In this document: piece by piece, positions 37,088-46,515 of the stretch
Layout: every line of letters starts with the position of its first letter
Numbering within the stretch: the stretch's first letter is position 1
Notes under the pieces: generated by a model
Told to the model about the DNA's origin: nothing
Database searches by the model: none
What the model saw: only the letters and a program-made list of their open reading frames with translations
Origin: Thalassotalea sp. HSM 43
Lineage (GTDB): Bacteria; Pseudomonadota; Gammaproteobacteria; Enterobacterales; Alteromonadaceae
DNA length: 64,000 nucleotides
Reading direction: 5' to 3'
Assembly (NCBI RefSeq): GCF_004752005.1
Contig: NZ_CP038493.1
Span: 744,001-808,000, forward strand
Program-made: the position numbers and the translations under genes

Positions 37088-37969
37088 ATGAGCAAGTTAT
37101 ATAACACCATAGGATTAATAGGAAAACCCGATCACGATGGCGCTTTGGCTACCATTGCGGCTTTACATCATTATTTGGAAAACAATGGTTACCAAGTAAT
37201 GATTGAAAGTAAGGTCAGTGAAAAACTCAATAAACACGCAGATATCACCTTTGATATCGTTGAAATTGGTGAACAAGCTGATTTGGCTATTGTAGTTGGT
37301 GGTGATGGCTACATGCTTGGCGCTGCACGCGTGTTAGCCAGTCATAATGTTGCCGTGTTAGGGGTTAACCGTGGCAATTTAGGGTTTCTTACCGATCTCT
37401 CGCCAGATAACCTGATTGAGCCATTAGAAGCGATTTTAGAAGGTCAATCTAACACCGAGCATCGATGCTTACTGTACGCAGAAGTATACCGTCATGGGCA
37501 ATTAAAGAGCTCTAACGCTGCCATGAATGAAGCGGTTCTGCATCCGGGTAAAGTCGCGAGCATGATGGAGTTTGCGGTTTATTTAGGTGATACCTTTATG
37601 TTCTCCCAGCGCAGTGACGGCATCATCATTTCAACACCAACTGGCTCAACCGCATATTCTATGTCTGCCGGCGGCCCAATTATGACCCCGACATTAAACG
37701 CCCTTAGTTTGGTGCCAATGTTTCCGCATACCTTGTCATCAAGACCTATCGTTGTCGATGGCGACAGTGAAATTAGAATTGTCGTTGCCGAAAACAATCA
37801 CGAAGAATTGCAAGTAAGTTGTGATGGCCATGTGATTCTTGCGGTAATGCCTGGCGATGAAATTCGTATTAAAAAAAGCAAATACACATTACGTCTTGTG
37901 CACCCATTAGATCATGATTACTTCAGCGTTTTGCGTACCAAACTTGGTTGGGGCAATAAGGTCTATTAA
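37088..37969 (+). CDS. nadK: NAD kinase
   Basis: Phosphorylates NAD to NADP in the cytoplasm. The 293-residue protein shows the GGDG motif ([17 protein letters not shown]), [13 protein letters not shown], the N-E-A-V-L region, and [23 protein letters not shown]. Length and motifs are standard. It is followed by recN after a 130-base gap holding an SOS box, the same order as in E. coli (grpE, nadK, recN, bamE). Confidence 0.97.
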   Translation: MSKLYNTIGLIGKPDHDGALATIAALHHYLENNGYQVMIESKVSEKLNKHADITFDIVEIGEQADLAIVVGGDGYMLGAARVLASHNVAVLGVNRGNLGFLTDLSPDNLIEPLEAILEGQSNTEHRCLLYAEVYRHGQLKSSNAAMNEAVLHPGKVASMMEFAVYLGDTFMFSQRSDGIIISTPTGSTAYSMSAGGPIMTPTLNALSLVPMFPHTLSSRPIVVDGDSEIRIVVAENNHEELQVSCDGHVILAVMPGDEIRIKKSKYTLRLVHPLDHDYFSVLRTKLGWGNKVY

Positions 37970-38013
37970 ACACCCCTTTCGATTGTCGAAAATTCAAACT
38001 TGCATTCATTGAT

Positions 38014-38051
38014 AAACACTGTTAATTTTACTGTATAAATTAACAGTGTTT
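38014..38051. promoter_or_regulatory. LexA (SOS) box within a 15-bp palindrome, upstream of recN
   Basis: CTG (38031-38033), ten AT-rich bases, CAG (38044-38046); the wider TACTGTATAAATTAACAGTG is a close match to the gammaproteobacterial LexA operator. It overlaps a perfect 15-bp inverted repeat (38014-38028 with 38037-38051, 8-base loop) followed by a T-rich run, which may also work as a weak terminator for nadK. Confidence 0.85.
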
Positions 38052-38099
38052 ATTTTATCCCGTGGTTTAACCGCAGAACTATAACAATGAGTGCCAAAC

Positions 38100-39764
38100 A
38101 TGCTTACCAATCTTGCCATTAAAAACTTTGCCATTGTCAGCTTTGTTGAGATCGACTGGCAACAAGGAATGACCACCATCACCGGTGAAACCGGTGCCGG
38201 TAAATCCATCGCCATCGATGCGTTAGGTTTGTGTTTGGGGGATAGAGCAACCACCAACACCGTGCGCCCTGGCACCGATAAAGCTGAAATTACCGCCAGC
38301 TTCGATATCAGCCAATTAGTCAAGGTGCAAAAATGGTTGCAAAATCACGATTTACAACAAGATGATGAATGCATTATTCGTCGGGTGATCTCAAAAGAGG
38401 GTCGGTCTAAGGGCTATATTAATTCCAACCCGGTGCCATTGGCGCAGTTAAAAGAGCTTGGCCAAAAGTTGATTAATATACACGGTCAACATGATCACCA
38501 ATTGTTGTTAAAGCCAACAGAGCAGCGTCGTTTGGTGGATGATTTCGCTAATAATCAAAAGCACATTGAAAAAGTACAAACCCTGTATCACCAACACCGT
38601 CGATTAGAACAAGAAAAACAGCAATTACTCGCTAATGTTGAACAGCGCCAAGCTAAGCAACAATTATTGCAATATCAGGTACAAGAGCTCGATGAGTTTT
38701 CTCTACAAGCTAATGAGTTTGACCAGCTAGAAAACGACTTTAAGCGCAATGCCAACGTGCAACAACTGATGCAAGTTAGTGATTTATGTTTACAACAACT
38801 TTCTGATAGTGATGAATACTCTGCGCTATCAATGATTCAAAAATGCAGTGAACAGTTAAATCAGTTAGTCGACCTTGATGCTAATGCGACAGCCATTGCA
38901 GAAATGGTCAATGAAGCGAGAATTTCATTAGAAGAAGCAAGTAATGATCTTAGCGTATACCAACAAAATATAGATATAGATCCACAAACCTATGCCTTGA
39001 TTGAAGAGCGCTACGCCACCGCGATGCAATTAGCACGAAAACATCAAGTACGACCTGAAAATCTATTTGCGCATCATTGCTTGCTTAGGCAAGAACTCGA
39101 TGGTATCGCTGTCGATGATCATCGACTTGAATTTATCGACAGCGAGCTAGACCAATGTATAGAGCAATACCAACACGCCGCCGTTAAACTGCGCGACAAG
39201 CGCGTGCAAGCCGCCAAGCAATTGGCAAGCAAAATCACCGCTTCGATGCAGCAGTTAAATATGGAAAAAGCGCAATTTAGCGTGCAAGTAAACAGTGAGA
39301 AACCGGATCAAGTTCTGCAATTTGGCTTAGATCATATTGAATTTGTTGCCAGCATGAACCCTGGCCAACCTCTTGAAGCGATCCACAAAGTCGCCTCTGG
39401 TGGTGAGTTATCTCGCATTAGTTTGGCAATCCAAGTCATACTATCCGCCAAGATCATCACGCCTACGTTAATCTTTGATGAGGTCGATGTGGGTATCAGC
39501 GGCCCAACAGCGGCTATGGTCGGTAAGCAACTGCAAACACTGGGTCAATCAACACAAGTTATCTGCGTAACGCATTTACCGCAGGTTGCAAGTCGCGGTC
39601 ATCAGCAATTGTTCGTTGCCAAACTCACCGATGGTAATCAAACCCAAACTCGAGTCAATCAACTTGATCAACATAAGCGTGAGCAAGAAATCGCTCGCCT
39701 TCTCGCTAGTGATGAAATTACCGAATCCAGTATGGCAAATGCTCGTGAACTTTTAGCCAGTTAA
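38100..39764 (+). CDS. recN: DNA repair protein RecN
   Basis: SMC-like ATPase in double-strand break repair. The 554-residue protein has N-terminal ABC half with Walker A ITGETGAGKSIAIDAL, a central coiled coil (~150-370) rich in Gln, and the C-terminal half with ASGGELSRISLA (signature), TLIFDEVDVGISG (Walker B) and VICVTHLPQVA. A GTG at 38091 opens the frame, but ATG 38100 gives the family N-terminus (MLTNLAIKNFAIV). Expected to be SOS-induced through the upstream LexA box. Confidence 0.97.
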   Translation: MLTNLAIKNFAIVSFVEIDWQQGMTTITGETGAGKSIAIDALGLCLGDRATTNTVRPGTDKAEITASFDISQLVKVQKWLQNHDLQQDDECIIRRVISKEGRSKGYINSNPVPLAQLKELGQKLINIHGQHDHQLLLKPTEQRRLVDDFANNQKHIEKVQTLYHQHRRLEQEKQQLLANVEQRQAKQQLLQYQVQELDEFSLQANEFDQLENDFKRNANVQQLMQVSDLCLQQLSDSDEYSALSMIQKCSEQLNQLVDLDANATAIAEMVNEARISLEEASNDLSVYQQNIDIDPQTYALIEERYATAMQLARKHQVRPENLFAHHCLLRQELDGIAVDDHRLEFIDSELDQCIEQYQHAAVKLRDKRVQAAKQLASKITASMQQLNMEKAQFSVQVNSEKPDQVLQFGLDHIEFVASMNPGQPLEAIHKVASGGELSRISLAIQVILSAKIITPTLIFDEVDVGISGPTAAMVGKQLQTLGQSTQVICVTHLPQVASRGHQQLFVAKLTDGNQTQTRVNQLDQHKREQEIARLLASDEITESSMANARELLAS

Positions 39765-39909
39765 ACTATCTGATAACAACGGCAACATATACCTTGGCCT
39801 TTGCCCTTGCTTTTGCTCGGCTTAAAAGGCCAAATTGTTGCATAAAAAGCTTTCATATAAGCGTCCCCTTGGTTATCATTCAGGCACTGACTTTTAGGAT
39901 AATAATGAC

Positions 39910-40248
39910 ATGTTACGAGCTTTGATTATCGGTGCGGCCATTTGTTTAACATCGGCTTGCGTTTACCGAATAGATGTACCACAAGGCAATTACATCGAAC
40001 AAAAACAAATAGACAAACTGCAAGTAGGTATGACCAAAGAACAAGTTAAGTTCGTTCTTGGCAACCCAGTGATCCGTGATACCTTTAATGACGATACTTG
40101 GTACTATGTGTACGAGTTTTTATCAGGTAAAGGTGAAGAGTACGATAAGCGCAGAAGATTGGAATTAAACTTTGACGGCGATAAGTTAGTCGATGCTAAA
40201 GGTGATTTCGAAATAAAAGAAAGCTTTTACGTACCAATCGAAGAGTAA
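39910..40248 (+). CDS. bamE: Outer membrane assembly lipoprotein BamE (SmpA)
   Basis: Small lipoprotein subunit of the BAM complex that inserts beta-barrel proteins. Signal peptide with lipobox L-T-S-A-C, then the SmpA/OmlA domain: YIEQKQIDKLQVGMTKEQVKFVLGNPVI and DTWYYVYEFL. Length 112 matches E. coli BamE (113). Position after recN is conserved. Followed by a bidirectional terminator. Confidence 0.96.
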   Translation: MLRALIIGAAICLTSACVYRIDVPQGNYIEQKQIDKLQVGMTKEQVKFVLGNPVIRDTFNDDTWYYVYEFLSGKGEEYDKRRRLELNFDGDKLVDAKGDFEIKESFYVPIEE

Positions 40249-40272
40249 TCACCACTCTTATCAATAGCAAAA

Positions 40273-40297
40273 AAAACCCCGGCATTGCCGGGGTTTT
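40273..40297. terminator. Bidirectional terminator between bamE and the coiled-coil gene
   Basis: Stem AAAACCCCGGC/GCCGGGGTTTT (40273-40283 with 40287-40297) with a three-base loop, A-tract before and T-rich run after. Serves both convergent genes. Confidence 0.92.
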
Positions 40298-40336
40298 GTT
40301 TTTCGGTGAACACCACTTCTTTATCATTACTGTATA

Positions 40337-41263
40337 TTAAAACTGATAACCATTGGCTTTACTTAGCAGTGCCGGGGCATCGAATTTTTCCAGCACACAG
40401 TTCTTCACATCCGCTTTATTAAACACCAAGACCTTGTCTTTATAGCCTTGATTGGTTTTATCACCACCACCTTTGATAATCACACTAACAAACTGCTGTG
40501 CTGGCACCTCACGTAAACCGCCTCCATAGTTACACAATACATTACTCACTTGTTGTTCAATATATTGCATAAAGGCTTTTTGCTCCTCAATGCGTTGCTG
40601 CTTTAATTGTGCGACTTTTTGTTGGTACTTTTTCGATTCGGCAGCCAGTTTTTGTTTGGCCTTATTGATTTCCTTTTTGCGCGCTTCAAGCTGTTTCAAA
40701 TCTTGCTCTATTGATTTCTGTTCATCTTTATCTAAATGCGAGCGCTGATAACTTAAATCTCGCTCTTCACGGGCGATATCTCGCAATTGATAAGCCAAAT
40801 CACGTTCTTGCTCTCGTAATTGGCGCTGTTGCTCTACATCATAACGAATGCTTTCCTGTGCTGCCTCAAGCGCTATGACAGCCTCTTCCATCGCTTCTTC
40901 AATGACAACTTCAAACTCTTCACCAAACAGTGCTTCGCCATCCATACCTTTAGGCGCTTTAGGAGGCCGTGGCGCAACAGGAGCAACCGGCACCACAGGT
41001 AAAGCGAGTGGCATACCGTAGAATGATGAATGATTGAGGTTAACCGTAAATAACACACCTTGCCCTGCTAGGTAATGGCCTTCAATTTTGCTTACTTTCG
41101 AACGCGACCCTTTGCCAGAATTTTCATTGACTGAGCTTTTTAAAATATCGCTCATAATATTTAGCTGCTTGTTTAGATTTTGATAATCCATTGCCATCGC
41201 TTGTGGCGTCAACACCAGTGTTGCGGCAACCGCTGTTGAGATAATACGTTTCATTATTTTCAT
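40337..41263 (-). CDS. Exported coiled-coil protein in ECF sigma operon
   Basis: A 308-residue protein with a signal peptide (TAVAATLVLTPQAMA), a domain of ~60 residues, a Pro/Val/Ala linker, an acidic stretch, then a long coiled coil (~130-240) dense in Glu, Gln, Arg and Lys (for example QLREQERDLAYQLRDIAREER). The C-terminal ~70 residues form another small domain with one Cys at each end. No family recognised. It lies 15 bases after the anti-sigma gene, so it is probably a member or output of the sigma/anti-sigma circuit. Possibly an envelope stress sensor; inference only. Confidence 0.75.
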   Translation of the reverse strand: MKIMKRIISTAVAATLVLTPQAMAMDYQNLNKQLNIMSDILKSSVNENSGKGSRSKVSKIEGHYLAGQGVLFTVNLNHSSFYGMPLALPVVPVAPVAPRPPKAPKGMDGEALFGEEFEVVIEEAMEEAVIALEAAQESIRYDVEQQRQLREQERDLAYQLRDIAREERDLSYQRSHLDKDEQKSIEQDLKQLEARKKEINKAKQKLAAESKKYQQKVAQLKQQRIEEQKAFMQYIEQQVSNVLCNYGGGLREVPAQQFVSVIIKGGGDKTNQGYKDKVLVFNKADVKNCVLEKFDAPALLSKANGYQF

Positions 41264-41278
41264 AATAGACTCCTGAAA

Positions 41279-41965
41279 TTATGGTTGCTTGTTGGAGGTG
41301 TCGGGTTTTGCATCAGACTGACCATCAATGCGATAGCCTATGGTTTGTGCCTGCAACTTATAATCAAGTTGTTGCATTTTTAGAGACTGCTGCAGGTTAT
41401 CCTCTTCACGCGCTTCATTGACAAAGCTGACGATATTGGAAATATCTTGCTGGCGCTCGGTTCTCGATGCGCTTAGCACATAAGTCGCAAGTTTTAGATT
41501 GTTGTCTTGCTGTCTCGATATAATGTCTTGATTAAACTCAGCCATCACCACTTGTTGCTCTTTAGCAAATTCGATCAATCTGGCATTAACCAATTGTTCG
41601 ACGTCCGTCGGCATGGCTTGGCTACCACCAAAACTCACCAGTAAGCCTTGTTCGGTATTACTTATCTCGACTTTAAATAACACTAACGCGATGGCGACAA
41701 TAGACATAGCCATAGACAGTGCAGGCATCGCACGCCACTGCCACCACGGGCGTTTTTCGTCACTGAAAGTCGATTGTTTATCCCACTTTGGAACCGGCTC
41801 AGGCTCAAAAGCTAGCGCTTGTTGCTCAATAAACCGAGCACTCGCCAAACGTGCTGCTAATGCCTCATCTTGGCTTGCGAGTTGCTCTAATTGCTGTGCT
41901 TGCTCAATCGATAACTTATTATCGAGCCATAATTCAAATAATGAGTCTTGATCATGCTTGGGCAT
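41279..41965 (-). CDS. Probable membrane-anchored anti-sigma factor
   Basis: A 228-residue protein from ATG 41965, which overlaps the sigma gene by 14 bases. The cytoplasmic N-terminus (LFELWLDNKLSIEQAQQLEQLASQDEALAARL) is anti-sigma-like, a single membrane helix (AMPALSMAMSIVAIALVLFKV) lies near residue 90, and the periplasmic part is Gln rich. No zinc-finger HXXXCXXC is visible. Its direct coupling to an ECF sigma gene is the main support for the call. Confidence 0.75.
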   Translation of the reverse strand: MPKHDQDSLFELWLDNKLSIEQAQQLEQLASQDEALAARLASARFIEQQALAFEPEPVPKWDKQSTFSDEKRPWWQWRAMPALSMAMSIVAIALVLFKVEISNTEQGLLVSFGGSQAMPTDVEQLVNARLIEFAKEQQVVMAEFNQDIISRQQDNNLKLATYVLSASRTERQQDISNIVSFVNEAREEDNLQQSLKMQQLDYKLQAQTIGYRIDGQSDAKPDTSNKQP

Positions 41966-42530
41966 ATTCAACCTCCAAAACATTTTTTAATTTATCTAAT
42001 GCGGCGTATAAGCGCGATTTAACGGTATTGCTAGATACGCCGATTTGGTTGGCTATTTCGTCGAACGTGAAATGATGAAAGAACTTTAACTCCACCACCA
42101 CACGTTGATTAACCGATAGCGTTTGCATAGCTTTGCCGAGCGCTTGTGCTTGCGATGTATGCTCGGCACTGGTACTTGGACAATGTTGGTTAGACTCGTC
42201 CATCATTTCCGGTTCATCATCTAACGATAAGGTCGGTTTTCGACGACGATAGTATTCAACACAACGATAATGGGCAATACGATAGAGCCAGGTTTTGAAT
42301 TGACTTTCGCCGCGAAATGAAGACAAGTTGCGAAATACGCTGATAAAGATATCTTGCATCAAATCTAACGCATCATCCCGATGCCCTACCATGCGAAGTG
42401 CATAATTAAATACCTGACTCTCGTATTGAGCAATAAGCTTCATCCAGGCAGATTTATTGCCATTCTGGGCTTGTTTAATCAGGCTTTGTTCACTGCGCTC
42501 AAACAATCTCTTTTCCATTGTTGTTGTCAT
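41952..42530 (-). CDS. ECF-family RNA polymerase sigma factor
   Basis: A 192-residue sigma-70 family protein with region 2 (YESQVFNYALRMVGHRDDALDLMQDIFISVFRNLSSFRGESQFKTWLYRIAHYRC) and region 4 (LSVNQRVVVELKFFHHFTFDEIANQIGVSSNTVKSRLYAALDKLK), with no region 3, as in RpoE-type ECF factors. It is followed by its probable anti-sigma and an exported coiled-coil protein. Only 45 bases separate it from oxyR, so its promoter may lie there; TGCAAC and CGTCGACTAT elements are present but too close together for a standard ECF promoter. Confidence 0.9.
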   Translation of the reverse strand: MTTTMEKRLFERSEQSLIKQAQNGNKSAWMKLIAQYESQVFNYALRMVGHRDDALDLMQDIFISVFRNLSSFRGESQFKTWLYRIAHYRCVEYYRRRKPTLSLDDEPEMMDESNQHCPSTSAEHTSQAQALGKAMQTLSVNQRVVVELKFFHHFTFDEIANQIGVSSNTVKSRLYAALDKLKNVLEVEYAQA

Positions 42531-42568
42531 TTACGCTTATAGTCGACGGGAGTTGCAAAATAGTTTGA

Positions 42569-42595
42569 AATTTTTTCAATTTTTTTGAAAAAATT
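42569..42595. other. AT-only hairpin at the 3' end of oxyR
   Basis: An 11-bp inverted repeat (42569-42579 with 42585-42595, loop TTTTT) overlaps the oxyR stop. It is AT-rich, so a weak terminator at best. Confidence 0.45.
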
Positions 42596-43493
42596 GCTGC
42601 ACAACATCGGCGAGCAGCGCAAAAGATTCCGTTCTTGGGCTGTGTTCTCGCTCAAACATGGCGATTTGTCTGGCGGGCTGTCCCTGTAATAGCGACACGG
42701 TAAGATTAGGGTTGTCTGCTAAGCCTTTTTGAATCGCCATCTCTGGCAAAAAGGTAATGCCTTTGTGATGAATGGTCATTTGCAATAAGGTCGCTAACGA
42801 CGTTGCGGCAAATGGATTGACTTTGGTTTTATCAACTAACTTGCAGGCCGATAACGCATGATCGGTTAGGCAATGCTCTTCTGATAACAAGAACACCGAA
42901 TGGTCCGGTATTTGTTGAAATGTTTTCTCCTCGATGACTTGCTCCACCAAGGATTTATCTCCCGCTAGATAAAAGGCATCATGACCAAGCTCAGTGACTT
43001 TGACCGGACCTGCCGCTTTTGGGTCAACCGGCGTGGCCAATATGGCAATATCAATGTCGCCATTAGCAAGTTGAGCTAATAAGCTATCCGTCGGCGCTTC
43101 GGTAATAAATAACTCTAAATCAGGAAAGCGCTGCTTCACTTCGGTTATCACATCAGTCAACAAGAATGGCGCAATTGTTGGAATACAACCTAAATAGACA
43201 TGCCCCTTGTCGAGCTTACCTTGTGATTGTGAGAACTCTACAAACTCTGACGCTTGCTTTATAAGTTGCTCGGCCATAGCTACAACGGCTTTACCATGTG
43301 CCGTAAACACAAAGCTTTTATGGTCGCGCTCAATCAGCTGACAATCGAGTAGCTGTTCTAATTTAATGATGGCACTGCTCAAGGTTGACTGCGACACAAA
43401 ACAAGCATCGGCCGCTTTATGAAAGTGTTGATGTTCATTTAAGGCCAGCAAGTACTGGATATGTTTGAGGTTGGGCAGATGTATATTCATCAA
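42576..43493 (-). CDS. oxyR: Hydrogen peroxide-sensing regulator OxyR
   Basis: LysR-family activator of peroxide defence genes. N-terminal helix-turn-helix (FHKAADACFVSQSTLSSAIIKLE), C-terminal sensing domain with the redox pair Cys208 and Cys217 in EEHCLTDHALSAC, nine residues apart like Cys199/Cys208 of E. coli OxyR. TLLQMTIHHKGITFLP is also typical. Length 305 is normal. It is encoded on the same strand as, and just upstream of, the ECF sigma operon; pit lies on its other side. Confidence 0.93.
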   Translation of the reverse strand: MMNIHLPNLKHIQYLLALNEHQHFHKAADACFVSQSTLSSAIIKLEQLLDCQLIERDHKSFVFTAHGKAVVAMAEQLIKQASEFVEFSQSQGKLDKGHVYLGCIPTIAPFLLTDVITEVKQRFPDLELFITEAPTDSLLAQLANGDIDIAILATPVDPKAAGPVKVTELGHDAFYLAGDKSLVEQVIEEKTFQQIPDHSVFLLSEEHCLTDHALSACKLVDKTKVNPFAATSLATLLQMTIHHKGITFLPEMAIQKGLADNPNLTVSLLQGQPARQIAMFEREHSPRTESFALLADVVQQFFQKN

Positions 43494-43570
43494 TTAAATT
43501 AATCAAAAATAACATTTAGGAAATATTAATCTAATCTAATAATGCGACTTTTACCAACATTATAAACAAA

Positions 43571-43594
43571 AAAACCAGGCTAAAGCCTGGTTTT
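43571..43594 (-). terminator. Terminator downstream of the pit gene
   Basis: Stem AAAACCAGGC/GCCTGGTTTT (43571-43580 with 43585-43594), four-base loop, followed on the minus strand by a T8 run. It lies 27 bases past the pit stop. Confidence 0.88.
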
Positions 43595-43620
43595 AAATAT
43601 GCATTACTTAACGTAATTGG

Positions 43621-44886
43621 TTAGGTGAAAGCACCTTTGATCATCCAGAAGAACATGATCGATAAACCAGCACCTACTGGCAAGGTAACTACCCACGACA
43701 CCACGATATTACGTACAACACCTAAGTCGATAGCGGCAATACCACGTGCCATACCGACACCTAGAACTGCACCAACCAAGGTTTGCGTGGTTGAAATCGG
43801 TAAACCCGTACCTGATGCAACAACAACGGTACAAGCTGCGGCAAGTTCGGCTGCGAAACCACGGCTTGGTGTAAGGTGAGTTATACCTTTACCAATAGTG
43901 GCGATTACGCGATGACCGAAAATGGCCAAACCGGCAACAATACCAAAACCACCTAGTGGTAAAATCCACCAAGCTAACGCTGCTTTTGAGGCTATTTCAC
44001 CTCCGCTTTCAACAACAGATACAACCGCGGCCAATGGACCAATCGCGTTTGCCACGTCATTTGAACCATGGGCAAATGCCATACAACATGCGGTAATCAC
44101 CATTAATACGGCAAATACTTTTTCAACGTTAATGTAATCCGCACGGCGACTTTTTGCTGTCTTAAACTTAAGACGAGCGATAAAGAATTTACCGATTATA
44201 GCAACGATTACTGCAACACCAATGGCGTACATGTAACCTTCAAACGTACCAATGTCCATACCGATGTGTTTGAGACCTTTTTTGATTGTCACCAAAGACA
44301 ATACAAAACCGGCTAAAAACATGTATAACGGCACCCATTTACGGGCTTTTTCTAATGGCTTATCGGTATCAAAAATGAGCTTTTGCGCACTGTTGAAGAT
44401 GATAAATGAGAACACACCGGCAATCAATGGTGTGATGATCCAACTACCGACAATACCACCAACTTTACCCCATGCTACGGTATCAGGTGATACACCAACG
44501 GCAGAGAAACCAACGATAGCACCAACAATTGAATGCGTCGTAGATACAGGCCAGCCCATGTAAGAAGCGATAAGCAACCATGTACCTGCAGCAAGAAGTG
44601 CAGAGATCATACCAAACACTAACAGCTCTGGTATATCGACAAAATATCCGGCATCAATAATGCCTTTACGAATCGTAGAGGTTACTTCGCCACCGGCAAG
44701 GTAAGCACCTGCGAATTCAAAAATCATCGCCACGATGATGGCTTGTTTGATGGTTAGTGCTTTCGAACCAACCGATGTACCCATAGCATTGGCAACGTCG
44801 TTTGCACCAATACCCCAGGCCATAAAGAAACCAACGACTGCAGCAAACATAATGAGCACACTGCCGTGATTAATTAAGATTTCCAT
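43621..44886 (-). CDS. Low-affinity inorganic phosphate transporter (Pit family)
   Basis: A 421-residue inner-membrane symporter of the PiT family with ~10 helices. The duplicated signatures are seen: GANDVANAMGTSVGSKAL near the N-terminus and HGSNDVANAIGPLAAV in the second half, plus WPVSTTHSIVGAIVGF and GLPISTTQTLVGAVLGVG. The DUF47 gene lies 11 bases upstream in the same direction, the common DUF47-pit pairing, where the DUF47 protein modulates transport. Confidence 0.95.
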   Translation of the reverse strand: MEILINHGSVLIMFAAVVGFFMAWGIGANDVANAMGTSVGSKALTIKQAIIVAMIFEFAGAYLAGGEVTSTIRKGIIDAGYFVDIPELLVFGMISALLAAGTWLLIASYMGWPVSTTHSIVGAIVGFSAVGVSPDTVAWGKVGGIVGSWIITPLIAGVFSFIIFNSAQKLIFDTDKPLEKARKWVPLYMFLAGFVLSLVTIKKGLKHIGMDIGTFEGYMYAIGVAVIVAIIGKFFIARLKFKTAKSRRADYINVEKVFAVLMVITACCMAFAHGSNDVANAIGPLAAVVSVVESGGEIASKAALAWWILPLGGFGIVAGLAIFGHRVIATIGKGITHLTPSRGFAAELAAACTVVVASGTGLPISTTQTLVGAVLGVGMARGIAAIDLGVVRNIVVSWVVTLPVGAGLSIMFFWMIKGAFT

Positions 44887-44897
44887 TGCAGCGCCCC

Positions 44898-45575
44898 TTA
44901 TCTCGCTAACATGATTTCAAGGCGAGCACCAACACGCTCAGCCAAATCAGCTAATTCGCCTACCCATTCGATGATTTGATATAAAAACATCACATCAATC
45001 GGGTTAAGCTTATCTTCGATAGCCATAAGATTACGACGTAAGCTAATTTGCATGCTGTCAGTGTCATCTTCAATTTTGGCTAATTTTTCAATCATGTTTT
45101 CCACAAGGTCAACTTCGCGACCACGGAAACCAGTTTCTAGCAGATCATCAAGTTCGTTAATAGCCGCTGCTGCTTGTTTAACAGCATCTAGACAACGATT
45201 TACGTACGCTTCAAATTCTTCAAGTAATTGTTCAGGAGCTTCCAATTTGCGACCTAAAACACGACCTGAGATGTCTTTTGCTTTGTTAGCTATTTTGTCT
45301 TGCTGACTCACTAACTCAAGCACATCTGTACGTTGTACTGGCATGAATATGCCACCAGGTAACTCGTTACGAATTTCTCGTTTTAACTCATCTGCTTCTT
45401 TTTCTAAAGTCGAAATTGTTTTTCGAATTTCTTCTGCTCGACTCCAGTTTTGATCAGCACATGCTCTGAAAAATTCAGGAAGGTGTGCAGCACATTCATG
45501 TACTTTGCGAATATGCTTTTCCAAAGGTTTTATAGGCGATTTTGCGAATACACCTAAGATTGTATTTCCACTCAT
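44898..45575 (-). CDS. TIGR00153/DUF47 PhoU-like protein
   Basis: A 225-residue all-helical cytoplasmic protein (KSPIKPLEKHIRKVHECA, IRKTISTLEKEADELKREIRNELPGGIFMPVQRTDVLELVSQQDKIANKAKDI) of the PhoU-like DUF47 family. It precedes pit and probably regulates it. 45576-45785 upstream has no ORF and no Pho box that I could find. Confidence 0.93.
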   Translation of the reverse strand: MSGNTILGVFAKSPIKPLEKHIRKVHECAAHLPEFFRACADQNWSRAEEIRKTISTLEKEADELKREIRNELPGGIFMPVQRTDVLELVSQQDKIANKAKDISGRVLGRKLEAPEQLLEEFEAYVNRCLDAVKQAAAAINELDDLLETGFRGREVDLVENMIEKLAKIEDDTDSMQISLRRNLMAIEDKLNPIDVMFLYQIIEWVGELADLAERVGARLEIMLAR

Positions 45576-45785
45576 ATTGTTTATCCTGCAGTAGTTACTG
45601 CTTGATTTAAAAAATCGGCGCTAATATACACTAATTAAGCCTTATTTAACAAAAAAATACCGTCATAAAATCAGATATTTTTACAAGAATAGCGTGCTTA
45701 GTGTATTTTTTAAACAAAAACAATTAAGCCATACTAGCAGAACTAATATAGCTTAATAAAATTGCCAGTGCTGATCAGACGGTGG

Positions 45786-46499
45786 CTACTGTTCTAGTAA
45801 GTCTTTAGCCACATCTTCATCAGATATATGACGTATTACTTTGCCTTTTACAAAGTAAATAACGTACTCACAAACATTTTGACAGCGGTCACCGATGCGT
45901 TCTAATGCACGAGCAGACCAAATCACCGACATAATTGATGGAATAGAACGAGGGTCTTCCATCATATAAGTCATTAATTGGCGCATTAAGGCTTCATAGG
46001 CACGGTCAATGCGATTATCACTTTGATGCACTTTTACCGCGGCATCAAAGTCCATTCGAGTAAAGGCATCTAAGGTTTCATGCAGTGTAGATAGTGTTAA
46101 CTGACCTAGGTTTTCCAAGCTTAGTAATAAGTCTTGTTGTTTGGCACTGAATTGCTCTAATGCGACTTTCGCTATTTTTTCGGCTTCATCGGCGATACGC
46201 TCTAAGTCTGCAATGGTCTTAATAATGACCATCACCAAACGCAGGTCACTTGCCGCAGGTTGGCGTTTGGCGATGATGCGTGTGCATTCTTCGTCAATAT
46301 CCACTTCAAGTTTATTTATTTTGTAGTCACTTGAAAGGACCTTTTGTGCCAATTCTACGTCGCTTTGATGAACCGAGCGCAACGCGTCTTTCAATTGCTG
46401 CTCAACCAGGCCACCCATGGTCATTACGTGATTACGAACAGCGTCTAGTTCCTGATTAAATTGACCGGAAATATGACGGCCAGTATCGATATTTTCCAT
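45786..46499 (-). CDS. phoU: Phosphate regulon regulator PhoU
   Basis: Negative regulator that links the Pst transporter to the PhoR kinase. The 237-residue protein has the duplicated three-helix PhoU repeats with HISGQFNQELDAVRNHVMTMGGLVE and IADLERIADEAEKIAK / ALERIGDRCQNVCEYVIY metal-binding segments. The frame is open to 46598, but ATG 46499 with GGAG nine bases upstream fits the family and lies 16 bases after the pstB stop. Confidence 0.96.
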   Translation of the reverse strand: MENIDTGRHISGQFNQELDAVRNHVMTMGGLVEQQLKDALRSVHQSDVELAQKVLSSDYKINKLEVDIDEECTRIIAKRQPAASDLRLVMVIIKTIADLERIADEAEKIAKVALEQFSAKQQDLLLSLENLGQLTLSTLHETLDAFTRMDFDAAVKVHQSDNRIDRAYEALMRQLMTYMMEDPRSIPSIMSVIWSARALERIGDRCQNVCEYVIYFVKGKVIRHISDEDVAKDLLEQ

Positions 46500-46515
46500 C
46501 GTTGCTACTCCTTTA

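Noticed and set aside
38087-38100. Upstream ATG/GTG starts for recN
   Set aside because: ATG 38087 is out of frame and GTG 38091 lacks a ribosome site; ATG 38100 matches the family N-terminus.
45576-45785. Possible Pho box before the DUF47-pit pair
   Set aside because: No pair of TGTCA-like repeats with the right spacing was found.
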